NCBI RefSeq assembly: GCF_031426495.1
Contig: NZ_JANPLK010000049.1
Location: 167,136-231,135, forward strand
Length of the DNA: 64,000 bases
Reading direction: 5' to 3'
Source: Gemmatimonas sp.
GTDB lineage: Bacteria; Gemmatimonadota; Gemmatimonadetes; Gemmatimonadales; Gemmatimonadaceae
Shown: positions 47,586 to 57,253 of the stretch, one piece after another
Layout of the letters: the number at the start of each line of letters is the position of its first letter
How positions within the stretch are numbered: position 1 is the first letter of the stretch
Made by a program: the position numbers and the translations under genes
Notes under the pieces: generated by a model
Told to the model about the DNA's origin: nothing
Databases searched by the model: none
What the model saw: the letters and a program-made list of their open reading frames with translations, nothing else

Positions 47586-48125
47586 TCAGCGCAGCCCGCG
47601 CACGAACTGTAGATACGCTGTCTTCTGCGCGGCGACGGCGGCGGCCGGTCCGAAGCACTGGACGAACAACGTGCCACGGGGGGTTTCGACGACGACGGCG
47701 ATCAGCGTGTGCCCAGGGCGCGCCGCCTCGGCCGACGAGCCCGCACCCATACCGCGCGCATACGTGCCACTGTACTCAGCGATCGTCAGCGGGAACGCGC
47801 CGGTTGTTTCGTGTCGCACCGTTTCCGCCACTGGACCGCCCGCTGGATTGCTGAACTGGCTCTTCCAACGGTCCAGATTCGCCTGCGGCGGTCCCCCCTG
47901 CCCCGGGCCGAAGAAATACACGACGACCTCCACCGGAATCGCACCGCCGCTCGCCGGCACGCGATACTCAGCCAGCCGCATACTCGACGAGGGCGTCGCA
48001 GCAACCCAACCGGTTGGCACCGTCGTGCGGTAGTCGAGGAACGTGGCCTGCGCCTGACTCGACACGACAGGCGTGACCAGCATCAGCAGGCTGGCAGCGA
48101 AAGGGATAAGGCGCAATCCGTTCAT
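47586..48125 (-). CDS. Secreted protein of unknown function
   Basis: About 179 residues from ATG 48125, with a signal peptide (PFAASLLMLVTPVVSSQAQ). The mature protein is alpha/beta in appearance (LDYRTTVPTGWVA at the start, VEVVVYFFGPGQGG, and RGTLFVQCFGPAAAV near the end) and looks like a small periplasmic or lipid-binding-type domain. No family motif was recognised. It sits convergent to the histidine kinase gene. Confidence 0.65.
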   Translation of the reverse strand: MNGLRLIPFAASLLMLVTPVVSSQAQATFLDYRTTVPTGWVAATPSSSMRLAEYRVPASGGAIPVEVVVYFFGPGQGGPPQANLDRWKSQFSNPAGGPVAETVRHETTGAFPLTIAEYSGTYARGMGAGSSAEAARPGHTLIAVVVETPRGTLFVQCFGPAAAVAAQKTAYLQFVRGLR

Positions 48126-48253
48126 CGGCGAGGGGGCGAGAGAGAAGGGCGACCGGTACAACGTACGCCGCGCTGTGGGGTGAAGCAAAAACGCGGCGGC
48201 CACGTAGTGTCCTGTATCGCCGCGCGCGACGCCCTCTCATTCCGAGCCATACC

Positions 48254-48643
48254 GTGACCCTGCTCCTCAACATCCTGTGGTTCATTTTTGGCGGCGGCCT
48301 CGTGGCCGGCATCGCCTGGATGCTCCTCGGACTGCTGCTGGCCATCACCGTAGTCGGCATTCCGTTCGCCATCGCGGCATTCCGCATCGCCGGCTTCGCC
48401 GCATGGCCCTTCGGGCGCACGCTCGTCGACGCGCGGACCGTGGGTGAGGAGCCGATCGTCGGCGCGGGCCTGGCGAATCTCCTGTGGATCGTTTTCGCCG
48501 GCATCTGGCTCTGGATCTCACACGTGCTGGCCGGCATCGCGTACTGCGTCACCATCATCGGCATTCCGTTCGGATTCGCGCACTTCCGGCTCGCCGCCAT
48601 ATCGTTCGCACCGCTCGGCAAGCGCGCGATCGACCTGCCGTAA
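48254..48643 (+). CDS. YccF domain inner-membrane protein
   Basis: 129 residues from GTG 48254, made of two copies of the YccF domain. Each has a hydrophobic hairpin ending in VGIPFAIAAFRIA and IGIPFGFAHFRLA, and the N-terminus LLNILWFIFGGGLVAG is typical. About four membrane segments. Function is unknown in the family; the E. coli homologue is an inner-membrane protein. Confidence 0.9.
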   Translation: MTLLLNILWFIFGGGLVAGIAWMLLGLLLAITVVGIPFAIAAFRIAGFAAWPFGRTLVDARTVGEEPIVGAGLANLLWIVFAGIWLWISHVLAGIAYCVTIIGIPFGFAHFRLAAISFAPLGKRAIDLP

Positions 48644-48749
48644 GTCAGTTGCAGTCCGCCATGATCGTCGGGTAGCGGCTACCGGCGGGGACTTGCATCT
48701 TCCGCCGGTCCGACGCACCTGCCGGCCAGGAATCCCCGCGACCCACGCC

Positions 48750-50354
48750 ATGTCGACCACGCGCCGCGAAGCCCTCGCGCAACTCAGCGCCATGCTGGCC
48801 ATGCCGCTGGTTGGCTGGCCCGTGCGCGCCGATGATCCGCTCGCCGGCACCATCGCCCAGTATCAGGCCGGCCGCCTTCGCGGTGACTTCTCCGCCGTCG
48901 AGGTCACGACCGAAGCGCTGACACGGTGTCGCGCCTGGAACGGTGCGCTGCGCGCGATCGATCAACTCGCCACCACCGCACGCGATGAAGCCCGGGCCTC
49001 GGATGCGCGCGCAAAGCGCGGCGCCCTTATCGGGCCACTCGATGGTGTCCCCCTGTTCGCGAAATCGATCTACGACATGCAAGGCATGCCCACCACCGCG
49101 TCGAGCGCCGAGTGGGTGCGGCTGTTTCCAGAGGCGGTCACGCGCGACGCCCTCGAAGTGAAGCGATTGCGCGCGGCCGGTGCCGTCCTGCTCGGGAAGA
49201 CCGCCGCCGACGACTTCGCCTATCGTGGCAACGGGACCAGCTCACTCACCGGACAGGTGCGCAATCCTCACGATCGCGGCGGCCTGCGTACGCCCGGTGG
49301 CTCGAGCGCCGGATCGGCCGTCGTCGTGGCCTGCGGGATGGCATTCGCCGCGCTCGGCACCGACGACGGTGGCTCCAATCGCATTCCGGCGCAGTTCACC
49401 GGCGTCGTCGGTATGAAGCCCTCGTTCGGTCTGGTACCGCGCACGGGCGTCATTCCCACCTGGCCGTATCTCGACACGCACGGGCCCCTCGCGCGATCGG
49501 TGCAGGACGCCGCACTCATGCTCGATGCGATCGCCGGCCCCGATACGTCGGATGGCCTCGTCGATCGCACCCTCTATGCGCGCGGACTGCTTGGCGCGCT
49601 CCGTGACGATGCACTGGTGGGCGCGCGATTGGGGCTCGTGGAGTTTCACGTACCGCGCGCGCAGATGACCGCCGAAGCGCTGGCCGTCTTCGACCGCGCC
49701 GTAGCCGACTGCGCAAGCGCGGGGGCGATCATCGAACCGTTCGTGCCGTCGGTGCACCGTGCCGATGTGCGCGAACAATTCGCCGCCGCTGCGAAGGCAC
49801 GTGGTGACGTGGCGCCAAACCACAACGCGCCCGCGCCAACCGCCAACGCGCTGTGGCGCTACTTCGCCGGGCAAGGCGGGAACGCCACGCGAAACGCAGA
49901 GCTCTACGTGAAGCGCGGTCTCGCCGCCTTTCGCGCCTTCTACGATGTCCTCCCCGCGGAGTGGGACGCCATGCACGTGCTGATTACCCAGCCGTACGAG
50001 GCAGACGCCGCGAGTCAGTCGTTCGCCCGGTCGCGCGAAACGATCGTGACCGGGTTGGCCGCGTCGTTCCGTGCGAAGGGCATCGATGCCATGGTCTATC
50101 CCACGATGCCGTTCGGCGCGCCTGCCGCCACCGATCCGTGGCCGGATGTGCGCACCACCCTCGGCTACGGCAATTGGCTCGGACTGCCCGAGGTCTCCGT
50201 GCCAGCGGGATACGGCGCGAACGGCATGCCAGCGGGCAACCTGTCCTTCGTGGGCCTTCCCGGCAGCGATGCAAAACTGTTGGCGATGGCGCACGCCTAC
50301 GAACAGCGTTCCCGTCGGTTCGTCGCACCGCCAATACCGCGTCGCGGTGGATAA
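48750..50354 (+). CDS. Amidase signature family enzyme, Tat- or Sec-exported
   Basis: 534 residues from ATG 48750. The N-terminus MSTTRREALAQLSAMLAMP resembles a twin-arginine leader. The triad regions are LFAKSIYDM (Lys), GTDDGGSNRIPA (cis-Ser) and TPGGSSAGSAVVVA. KPSFGLVPRTGVIPTWPYLDTHGPLARS follows, as in GatA-type amidases. Likely a periplasmic amide hydrolase. It differs markedly from the amidase at 29394-30992, so this is not a recent duplication. Its stop is 78 bases before the NTF2-like gene. Confidence 0.9.
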   Translation: MSTTRREALAQLSAMLAMPLVGWPVRADDPLAGTIAQYQAGRLRGDFSAVEVTTEALTRCRAWNGALRAIDQLATTARDEARASDARAKRGALIGPLDGVPLFAKSIYDMQGMPTTASSAEWVRLFPEAVTRDALEVKRLRAAGAVLLGKTAADDFAYRGNGTSSLTGQVRNPHDRGGLRTPGGSSAGSAVVVACGMAFAALGTDDGGSNRIPAQFTGVVGMKPSFGLVPRTGVIPTWPYLDTHGPLARSVQDAALMLDAIAGPDTSDGLVDRTLYARGLLGALRDDALVGARLGLVEFHVPRAQMTAEALAVFDRAVADCASAGAIIEPFVPSVHRADVREQFAAAAKARGDVAPNHNAPAPTANALWRYFAGQGGNATRNAELYVKRGLAAFRAFYDVLPAEWDAMHVLITQPYEADAASQSFARSRETIVTGLAASFRAKGIDAMVYPTMPFGAPAATDPWPDVRTTLGYGNWLGLPEVSVPAGYGANGMPAGNLSFVGLPGSDAKLLAMAHAYEQRSRRFVAPPIPRRGG

Positions 50355-50431
50355 TCCACGGGCATTGTCCCATCGCCGCGTACCCAGCGTGCGCGCCACG
50401 CGCTCTCAATCTCACGCTCACTCCTCGACCC

Positions 50432-50953
50432 ATGCCCGCACGTCTCACCCAGCTGTTTCTCGTACTTGCGCTTGGCGGATGCGCGACGGCCACGGCGAGA
50501 TCGCCTGGCCCATCGACCGCCACGAGCGCGGCCGTCATGGCGGTGGTCGACTCGGCACTCCGGCACATCAACAGCGGCGACCTGATCGCCCTTTCCGACC
50601 TCATGATCCCCGAAGCGCAGGTCTTCCCCGCGCAGGATCGGGCCGGTCGCGGCGGCACCTACACCGTCCGTACCGTGGCAGCCCAGCGCGCCACCGGCAA
50701 ACGGGCCCCCATTATCGAGCGCGGCTACGACCCCATCGTGCACGTCGCCGGCACCATCGCGTCGGTGTGGATGCCCTATGACTTGTGGGCCGAAGGCAAG
50801 TGGTCGCACTGCGGCATCGACCTGCTCACGCTGGTGCAGGTCAGTGCCACGTGGCGCATCGCGAATTTCACGTACACCATTGAGCAGCCGCCAGCCTGCC
50901 AGATGCATCCGGACGGACCGCCACCGGGCTACGCGCCACCGCCTCGTCGGTAA
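50432..50953 (+). CDS. NTF2-like lipoprotein
   Basis: 173 residues from ATG 50432. The lipoprotein leader LFLVLALGGCATATA is clear. The mature domain (about 35-155) has the NTF2/SnoaL pattern: an N-terminal helix AAVMAVVDSALRHINSGD, a LMIPEAQVFP strand and the closing VSATWRIANFTYTIE. A Pro-rich tail follows. Such domains bind small hydrophobic ligands or catalyse simple reactions. No catalytic assignment can be made. Confidence 0.82.
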   Translation: MPARLTQLFLVLALGGCATATARSPGPSTATSAAVMAVVDSALRHINSGDLIALSDLMIPEAQVFPAQDRAGRGGTYTVRTVAAQRATGKRAPIIERGYDPIVHVAGTIASVWMPYDLWAEGKWSHCGIDLLTLVQVSATWRIANFTYTIEQPPACQMHPDGPPPGYAPPPRR

Positions 50954-50982
50954 TCGCCTCTGTGGTGCGCCCGTCGTCCCGC

Positions 50983-53900
50983 TTACTTCTCCATCCACCG
51001 CACCTTGAGCGCCGCGTACGCCGCCAGCCGCGTACGCGCCGCCTGTACCATCACCGCCGTCGCCGGCGCGTCGCTGTCCTGCAACGCGTCGATCACCGGT
51101 TGGTGCGACGTGGCCACGCCACCGAACGCATCCTGACCCGCAAGCGCCGTACGCCCGCCTGTGCGGGCCTCGGCGGCCAGCGTCTGCGCCTCGAGCATGG
51201 CGTCGTACAACGCCACTGACAGATCGTGCTGCTGCTTGAGCGCCGCCACGGGCGTCTTCACGCGAGGATCCATGCGCACCGTGAAGGTCTGTGACTGCAC
51301 CGCGCCATCCACCGTGAGCCGCGCCGTATACACACCCGGCAGCACCCACGGCCCCTCGGGCTCACACTTCGTGTTATACGGTGTGCCCGAGATCGGCAGC
51401 GAGCACTCGGTGCTCGGCCGCGCGTAGTGCAGATCCCACGTGAAGCGCTGCAGTCCCTGTTTGACACTCGGCGCCACCGCAGGGCGGAACCAGTACCGCG
51501 GCCAGTTGCCGGCGTCGGCCGGCGCGGGCGTGGCGTCCGTGCTCGCTAACGTGCGCAACACGCGACCGGTCGCATTGAGAATCTCGAGCCTCACCGACTG
51601 CGCATCACGCGACAAGTAGTAGTCGATCATCGCACCATCAGGCGGATTCTCCGCCCGCGGTTCATCCGGCGGCACCGGCGTATCGGTATACATCGAGTAA
51701 CGCACACGCGTAGCGACCGCCGGCTTGAACAACGTGGCTGGCGCACTCGCCACGGCGTCGCGCCACTGCCGCAGCGCCGTGGTGTTATCCAGAATCCAGA
51801 AGCCACGGCCGTGCGTGGCCACCGCGATATCGTCGTCCTTGATGACCAGATCGCGAATGGAAATCGCCGGCATGTTGCCGCGCAACGAATGCCAGTGATC
51901 GCCGTCGTCGAGCGAGAACCACACCTGCGTTTCGCTGCCCGCGTACAGCAGCCCGCGCCGCTTCGGATCTTCGCGCACCACATTGATCGGCGCGTCGGTC
52001 GCAATGCCGCTCACGATCTCCGTCCACGTGGCGCCCCCGTCGCGCGTGCGATAGATGTGCGGTCGTAAATCGTCAAGGCGCAGCGTGTTCACCGCGGCGT
52101 ACGCGGTGGTCGCGCTGAAGTGCGAGGCGTCCATGATCGACACCTTCCACCAGGCCCCGATCTGCGGCGGCGTCACGTTGCGCCACGTCGTACCACCGTT
52201 GCGCGTCACGTGAATGAGGCCGTCGTCGGTTCCCGCCCACACGGTGTTCGAATCCACGTAGCTGGGTGCAATCGTGTACACCACGCCGCGTCGCGTCGGC
52301 TTGGCGGCCGGCGTGTTGACATACACGCCCACGCTGGCCGGCACCTCCCACGTTTCGCGGGACAGGTCCTCGCTGAGCCGCTTCCACGTAGTGCCACCGT
52401 TCACCGTGCTCCACACCACGTTTGTGCCGTAGTACAGCTTGCGCGGATTAATCGGCGAAAACAGAATCGGCATCGTGCGGATACCGCGGAAATAGTCAGG
52501 CCCGCTACCCGCCGCGCCTCGCGTGCGGCCGATGCTGGGACTCACGTTCTGCGTCTGTCCCGTGCGACGATCAAAGCGCGACACCGTGCCGCCATACACG
52601 ATATCCGGGTTGAGCGGATCGGGTGCCACGTAGCTGTACTCGCTCGCCCCCACCGGACGCCAGTCGCGATACGTGATGCTGCCGTCGTCGCCGCGACTGC
52701 TCACGCAGGCCGAGCCGGATTCCTGCTGGCCACCACACACGCGGTACGGCCACGCATTGTCGGCCGTCACGTGATAGAACTGCGCCGTGCCCTGATTGTA
52801 CCACGAGCTCCACGTCTCGCCGTCGTTCACCGTAATCACCGCGCCTTGGTCGGCGACCAACAACATCGTGCTTGGCACGAGCGGGTTGATCCACAGCCGC
52901 TGGTAGTCGTCACCGCCCGGTGCGCCGCGAAACGCGGTCCACGTGACGCCGGCGTCGGTGCTCTTCCATGCCACCACGTTCATCGAGTACAGCGTATTCG
53001 GATCACGCGGGTCGACCGTGACCGCCGCGAAGTCGTCGCCACGTCCGAAAATGCGGTTGTCGGTGGTGGTCCGCGTCCACGTCGCGCCGGCATCATCACT
53101 GCGAAAGAGCCCGCTCTTCGCGCCGGCTGTGGCCGTCACATAAATGCGCTGCGGGTCGCTGGGACTGATGCCGATACCCAATCGACCGAGTCCATCCGCG
53201 GTGGTGGGCAGTCCGCCGGCGAGTTGCGTCCACGTGGCGCCGCCGTCGGTGCTCTTGAACAGTCCCGAGTTCGGTCCACTCCACGCCGCGTTCTCCCACG
53301 GTCCCTGCCTCGCCTCCCAGAGCACCGCGTACACCGTGTTCGGATCGTTCGGCGACAGCACCACATCGGCCCCGCCCGTATTCTCGTCCTTGTACAGCAC
53401 GCGCTCGAACGACTGCCCGCCGTTCACCGAGCGATAGATGCCGCGTTCGTCGTTCGGACCGTACGGATGCCCCAGCACTGCCACGAACAACCGCTCAGGG
53501 TTGGTCGGGTCGATCGCGATACGCGGAATCTGCTGCCCGTCACGGAGCCCCAGATGCGCCCAGGAGCGACCGGCATCGTTTGACCGATACATCCCATTGC
53601 CGGTGCTCAGATCGGGGCGCTGGAGGCCTTCGCCGCTCCCTACGTACACGATGCTGGGATTCGACGGCGCCACTTCAACCGCACCCACCGAGCCGGTGTT
53701 CTGCGCATCGAAGATCGGGTTCCACGTGCGACCGGCGTCGTTGGTCTTCCATACGCCGCCGTTGGTGGCCGCCATGTAGAACACATTCGGCTGCGATGGC
53801 ACCCCCACGGCGCTCTTCGTGCGGCCGGCGCGGAAGGGGCCGATGTGGCGCCAGCGCGGCCCCTGCACCGCCCCGCTCGGGAATGTGCTCTGGGCGTCAA

Positions 53901-53985
53901 CGCCGCGCGCGACGACCAGCATCGGGAGGGCGGAGGCGACCAAGGTCGCCGAAAGAATCAACCGACGGGAGCAACGCACGGGCAT
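50983..53985 (-). CDS. Secreted BNR/VPS10-like beta-propeller protein (sialidase-like fold)
   Basis: 1000 residues with a signal peptide ending GVDAQ. The body carries many BNR or Asp-box type repeats (GGVWKTNDAGRTW, GLFKSTDGGATW, GLFRSDDAGATW) over about residues 40-700, as in VPS10/sortilin and sialidase-like proteins. A beta domain (about 740-910) and a C-terminal helical region follow. Databases often call such proteins glycosyl hydrolase, but no catalytic residues can be pointed to. It is probably surface or periplasmic. Single-gene unit. Confidence 0.85.
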   Translation of the reverse strand: MPVRCSRRLILSATLVASALPMLVVARGVDAQSTFPSGAVQGPRWRHIGPFRAGRTKSAVGVPSQPNVFYMAATNGGVWKTNDAGRTWNPIFDAQNTGSVGAVEVAPSNPSIVYVGSGEGLQRPDLSTGNGMYRSNDAGRSWAHLGLRDGQQIPRIAIDPTNPERLFVAVLGHPYGPNDERGIYRSVNGGQSFERVLYKDENTGGADVVLSPNDPNTVYAVLWEARQGPWENAAWSGPNSGLFKSTDGGATWTQLAGGLPTTADGLGRLGIGISPSDPQRIYVTATAGAKSGLFRSDDAGATWTRTTTDNRIFGRGDDFAAVTVDPRDPNTLYSMNVVAWKSTDAGVTWTAFRGAPGGDDYQRLWINPLVPSTMLLVADQGAVITVNDGETWSSWYNQGTAQFYHVTADNAWPYRVCGGQQESGSACVSSRGDDGSITYRDWRPVGASEYSYVAPDPLNPDIVYGGTVSRFDRRTGQTQNVSPSIGRTRGAAGSGPDYFRGIRTMPILFSPINPRKLYYGTNVVWSTVNGGTTWKRLSEDLSRETWEVPASVGVYVNTPAAKPTRRGVVYTIAPSYVDSNTVWAGTDDGLIHVTRNGGTTWRNVTPPQIGAWWKVSIMDASHFSATTAYAAVNTLRLDDLRPHIYRTRDGGATWTEIVSGIATDAPINVVREDPKRRGLLYAGSETQVWFSLDDGDHWHSLRGNMPAISIRDLVIKDDDIAVATHGRGFWILDNTTALRQWRDAVASAPATLFKPAVATRVRYSMYTDTPVPPDEPRAENPPDGAMIDYYLSRDAQSVRLEILNATGRVLRTLASTDATPAPADAGNWPRYWFRPAVAPSVKQGLQRFTWDLHYARPSTECSLPISGTPYNTKCEPEGPWVLPGVYTARLTVDGAVQSQTFTVRMDPRVKTPVAALKQQHDLSVALYDAMLEAQTLAAEARTGGRTALAGQDAFGGVATSHQPVIDALQDSDAPATAVMVQAARTRLAAYAALKVRWMEK

Positions 53986-54109
53986 CTCGGGAAGGGAGCG
54001 GTGAGGGAACGTCGCAGCTGTTCTGCTACCGGACGCGCTGCGGCCGCGACGAATTGCGCATCATGAATCTGTGGGCCGGCATGGACGCCCCCACGGCGGC
54101 CTGATCGCC

Positions 54110-55051
54110 CTATTTGGCCGGGTGCGCGCGAAAAAACTCCTGCATTTTTGCGTGCACCAACGCCGATTGCTCCATGTGCGGCAGGTGGCCCGCGGAGTCC
54201 ACGGGAAAGAACTCGAGCTGTGGCATGTTCGACCGCGCCACGTCCGACAGCGCGATCGGTACGGTCTGATCCTGCTTCCCCCACACCAGCAGCACGGGGA
54301 CGCCGGTCTTCGCGGCACGGGCGAACAGCGCACCGAAATCGGTGCGGCTCATCGTCACGGCACTGCGCAGCAGCGCGCGTCCGAACCCGTCATAACGCAT
54401 CTGCGGCCGGTACTGATCGGCCCACCCCGGAAATTGCTCCGGGTGCAGAAAATCCGACGCCTGCCCATCGGCCATGCCCGGCACCTGCGTGGTTTGCCAC
54501 ACCCACGGGCCAACGACCGGCCACGATAGCACCCCCGGAACCGCGGGCGACGAACTCGCCGGATCGATCATCGTGAAGGTGCGCACGCGTGCGGCGTGTT
54601 CCGCCACATAGTGCGACGTCACGAACCCGCCAAACGACAGTCCAACGAGGTCGATCGGCTGTGTGATGCGCAGCGAATCCAGCAACTCATCGAGCTGCGC
54701 GTCGTACATCGCCCCGTCGTAGGCCGCGTCGGGGCGGTCTGACCATCCGCGTCCGAACAGGTCGTAACGAATCACGCGATAGCCGGCCGCACTGAGCGCG
54801 GTGCTGGTGGAATCCCAGATGTACGACGGCACCGAGAAGCCGTGCACCAGCACGACCACCCGTCCGGTATCGGGGCCGGTGATGTCGTAGTGCGTCACCC
54901 CGCCAGAAAGCGCCACGAACTGGCCGGGCACGCCCGTCCGCGCCGCCGCATTCAGCGGTCCCTTCTCTGGGTTCTTCCAAGCGCCGTAGCCGGCCAGCGC
55001 CACCATCAACAGCACGAGCGCAAGCAGAGTGGAGCGAGCGAGACGACGCAT
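54110..55051 (-). CDS. Alpha/beta hydrolase, membrane-anchored or secreted
   Basis: About 313 residues from ATG 55051, with an N-terminal hydrophobic segment (LLALVLLMVALAGYGAW). The alpha/beta-hydrolase fold has an oxyanion region LVHGFSVPSYIWDST, nucleophile elbow GLSFGG, acid in LVWGKQDQTVP and His in SAGHLPHMEQ. It may be an esterase, lipase or haloperoxidase-like enzyme. It diverges from the LuxR/hydrolase fusion gene; the 73-base spacer should contain both promoters. Confidence 0.88.
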   Translation of the reverse strand: MRRLARSTLLALVLLMVALAGYGAWKNPEKGPLNAAARTGVPGQFVALSGGVTHYDITGPDTGRVVVLVHGFSVPSYIWDSTSTALSAAGYRVIRYDLFGRGWSDRPDAAYDGAMYDAQLDELLDSLRITQPIDLVGLSFGGFVTSHYVAEHAARVRTFTMIDPASSSPAVPGVLSWPVVGPWVWQTTQVPGMADGQASDFLHPEQFPGWADQYRPQMRYDGFGRALLRSAVTMSRTDFGALFARAAKTGVPVLLVWGKQDQTVPIALSDVARSNMPQLEFFPVDSAGHLPHMEQSALVHAKMQEFFRAHPAK

Positions 55052-55124
55052 GGCGGACAGGACTGAGAGGAGACGACGAGCGGATGCGGGAATATCGCGC
55101 CCGCTGGCGGCACGGTCCACTACG

Positions 55125-56639
55125 ATGACAAGTTGGCAGATGCCGCAAACCCTCAAGTTGCGCGAGCGTCAGGTCTTGACGATGATGGCCGAAGGTCTGT
55201 CTGCCCCGGCCATCGCACAGCGCCTGTCGCTCTCGGCAGAGACGGTGCGCTGGTATATCAAGCAGCTCTATGCCGCCCTCGAGGTGTCATCGCGTGCCGA
55301 AGCCATTCGGGTGGCCATGACCCGAGGTCTGCTCGATGCGCCGGTTCAGCCGGCCGCGACGGCACCCGTGGCGCGATCAGAGATTCGCTACGCCAACAAT
55401 GCCGGCGTTCATATTGCGTATCAAATCGTCGGCAGCGGTCCGGTCACGCTGCTGTTCATGCATGGCTTTGTGTCGCACCTCGATCTCGCTTGGGAGCAGC
55501 CGGAATACGCCGCCTTCTTCGAGCAGCTCGGGCGCGTAGCGCGCGTGATCCTGTTCGACAAGCGCGGGGTCGGTGTGTCCGATCGCCAAGACGGTCCAGC
55601 CACGATCGAACAAACCGTGGCCGATGCGCGATGCGTGCTCGATGCCGCCGGTGCATCGCATGCGTTCATCATGGGCACCTCGGAAGGCGGCGCCGCCGCC
55701 GTACTCCTCGCGTCGATGTATCCGGAGCGCGTGCACGGACTCATCTTGTTCGGTGTCTCGCCGTTCATTGGTGGTCACGGCACCGAGTTTCCATGGACCT
55801 CGAACGGCGACACGCAGTACCCGCTGCTCGCGCCGGTGCCGCAGCGCTGGGGCGAGACGTGGTCGCTCGACCGCTTCGCGCCGTCGCGCGCCGATCAGCT
55901 CGACTTCCGTGACTGGTGGTCTCGTCTGCTACGTGCCGCCACCAGTCCGTCCGTGATCGAAAAGGTATTGGCCAACGCCCGCGCGGTGGACATCCGCGCA
56001 CTGCTGCCATCGATGACCACGCGCACACTCATCATCCATCGGATAGGTGATCGCCTCGTACCTCTGGCGGCGGGACGCTACTTCGCCGCACGGATGCCGC
56101 ACGCGCGCATGGTCGAACTGCCGGGTGACGACCACGTGTACTTCATCGACAGTGACGCGCTCGCGCGCACGGTGACCGCCTACCTGCAGCAACCCGATGC
56201 CGCCACGGATGTGCGTACGTGGATCGCCATCATCCTGTGCATGACCGGCAGCGGCTCACGACTCGACGAGACCAAGCGCACGATGCTGTCGGCCCATGGG
56301 GCGCGCTTTGTGCGGCACTCGGACAGCACGTGGACGGCACTGTTTGACAGCCCCAGCACCGCGCTCCGCTGCGCGCGTGCGCTGCGCGCCCTTGGCGCTG
56401 GAAACGTCGGCGCGATGTCGCTGCACGTCGGCGCGTGCTCGGTCGCCGAGGGCGTGCCCGTGGGGGCCGCCTACAGCCGGGCGGTCGAGGCCGCGCTCGC
56501 GACAGGCCCCGGTCACATCGTCCTCACCGGCATGCTGCGCGACATCCTCGCCGGGGCGGATGTATCCGTGGCCGTGCACGCCCTGGCGTCCGGCGACCGT
56601 GACGCCCCGCCCTCTGCTATCTGGGCGCTGGTGGACTGA
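55125..56639 (+). CDS. LuxR HTH, alpha/beta hydrolase and degenerate cyclase fusion
   Basis: 504 residues from ATG 55125. Residues 1-70 are a LuxR/FixJ-type HTH (LKLRERQVLTMMAEGLSAPAIA, LSLSAETVRWYIKQLYAALE). Residues about 85-360 are an alpha/beta hydrolase with MHGFVSHLD, MGTSEGG (nucleophile Ser), GDRLVPLAAG (Asp) and PGDDHVYFI (His). The last 135 residues resemble the class III cyclase domain often attached to such hydrolases, but the metal-binding FTDI motif reads ILCM and the GDGF motif reads SDST, so no cyclase activity is expected. HTH is usually C-terminal in LuxR proteins. Probably a ligand-sensing regulator. Confidence 0.85.
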   Translation: MTSWQMPQTLKLRERQVLTMMAEGLSAPAIAQRLSLSAETVRWYIKQLYAALEVSSRAEAIRVAMTRGLLDAPVQPAATAPVARSEIRYANNAGVHIAYQIVGSGPVTLLFMHGFVSHLDLAWEQPEYAAFFEQLGRVARVILFDKRGVGVSDRQDGPATIEQTVADARCVLDAAGASHAFIMGTSEGGAAAVLLASMYPERVHGLILFGVSPFIGGHGTEFPWTSNGDTQYPLLAPVPQRWGETWSLDRFAPSRADQLDFRDWWSRLLRAATSPSVIEKVLANARAVDIRALLPSMTTRTLIIHRIGDRLVPLAAGRYFAARMPHARMVELPGDDHVYFIDSDALARTVTAYLQQPDAATDVRTWIAIILCMTGSGSRLDETKRTMLSAHGARFVRHSDSTWTALFDSPSTALRCARALRALGAGNVGAMSLHVGACSVAEGVPVGAAYSRAVEAALATGPGHIVLTGMLRDILAGADVSVAVHALASGDRDAPPSAIWALVD

Positions 56640-56755
56640 CGGGGCACCCGCACCACCCGAAAGTCACCACCCATTCAGGTGGTGCGGACCACCCGGTCGG
56701 GTCGCGACGTTCTGGCGCACACGGCTCACCCGCGAGCCCTCACCGCGAGAACCCT

Positions 56756-57232
56756 ATGCGATTCCCCACCTCAGTCCGAGCGTTCCTCATGATCAGTGCC
56801 ACCAGCGCCGCCGTCGCCTGCAGCGACGACGCCACCGCCCCGGACCCGAGCGGCCCCGTCACCATTGCCATCGCGCAATCCCTTACGGGCCAAACCACGT
56901 CGGCCGGCGCGTTCACGATGACCGGTTCCCGCGCCGACAGCGGCAGCACCACCGAAGTCCTGACCTTCGGCGGGCCGCTCACCCAGTCGCCCGTGCCCCT
57001 GACGTACGTGCGCACCCTCACGGGCAAGCAAGGCTCACTCACCGTACGCGGCAGTGCGACGCTCACCTTCAGCAGCCAGACCGCCGCCACGCTCGCCGGC
57101 ACCTGGACGGTCGAGAAGGGCACCGGCACCTACGCAAATACGACGGGAACGGGGACGATCACCGGCTCCGCCAACTTCGGTGCAACGCCGCCGACCGGCA
57201 CGCTCACCTACACCGGACGACTCGACCGCTGA
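56756..57232 (+). CDS. Lipoprotein of unknown function
   Basis: 158 residues. The leader ends in a lipobox-like SAAVACSDD. The mature part is Thr/Gly-rich, all-beta in appearance (SAGAFTMTGSRADSG, GSATLTFSSQTAATLAGTW, GTGTYANTTGTGTITGSANF), resembling small barrel proteins of the allene-oxide-cyclase/dirigent-like kind. That resemblance is weak. No partner gene. Confidence 0.65.
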   Translation: MRFPTSVRAFLMISATSAAVACSDDATAPDPSGPVTIAIAQSLTGQTTSAGAFTMTGSRADSGSTTEVLTFGGPLTQSPVPLTYVRTLTGKQGSLTVRGSATLTFSSQTAATLAGTWTVEKGTGTYANTTGTGTITGSANFGATPPTGTLTYTGRLDR

Positions 57233-57253
57233 GTGACGCGACTTCCGCGCGAG

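Noticed and set aside
29394..50354. The two amidases as a recent duplication or as GatA subunits
   Set aside because: They share only family motifs and differ elsewhere; neither has gatB/gatC neighbours and both carry export signals.
50983..53985. Assignment as a sialidase or other glycosidase
   Set aside because: Asp-box-like repeats are structural; the arginine triad and catalytic Tyr/Glu of sialidases could not be located.
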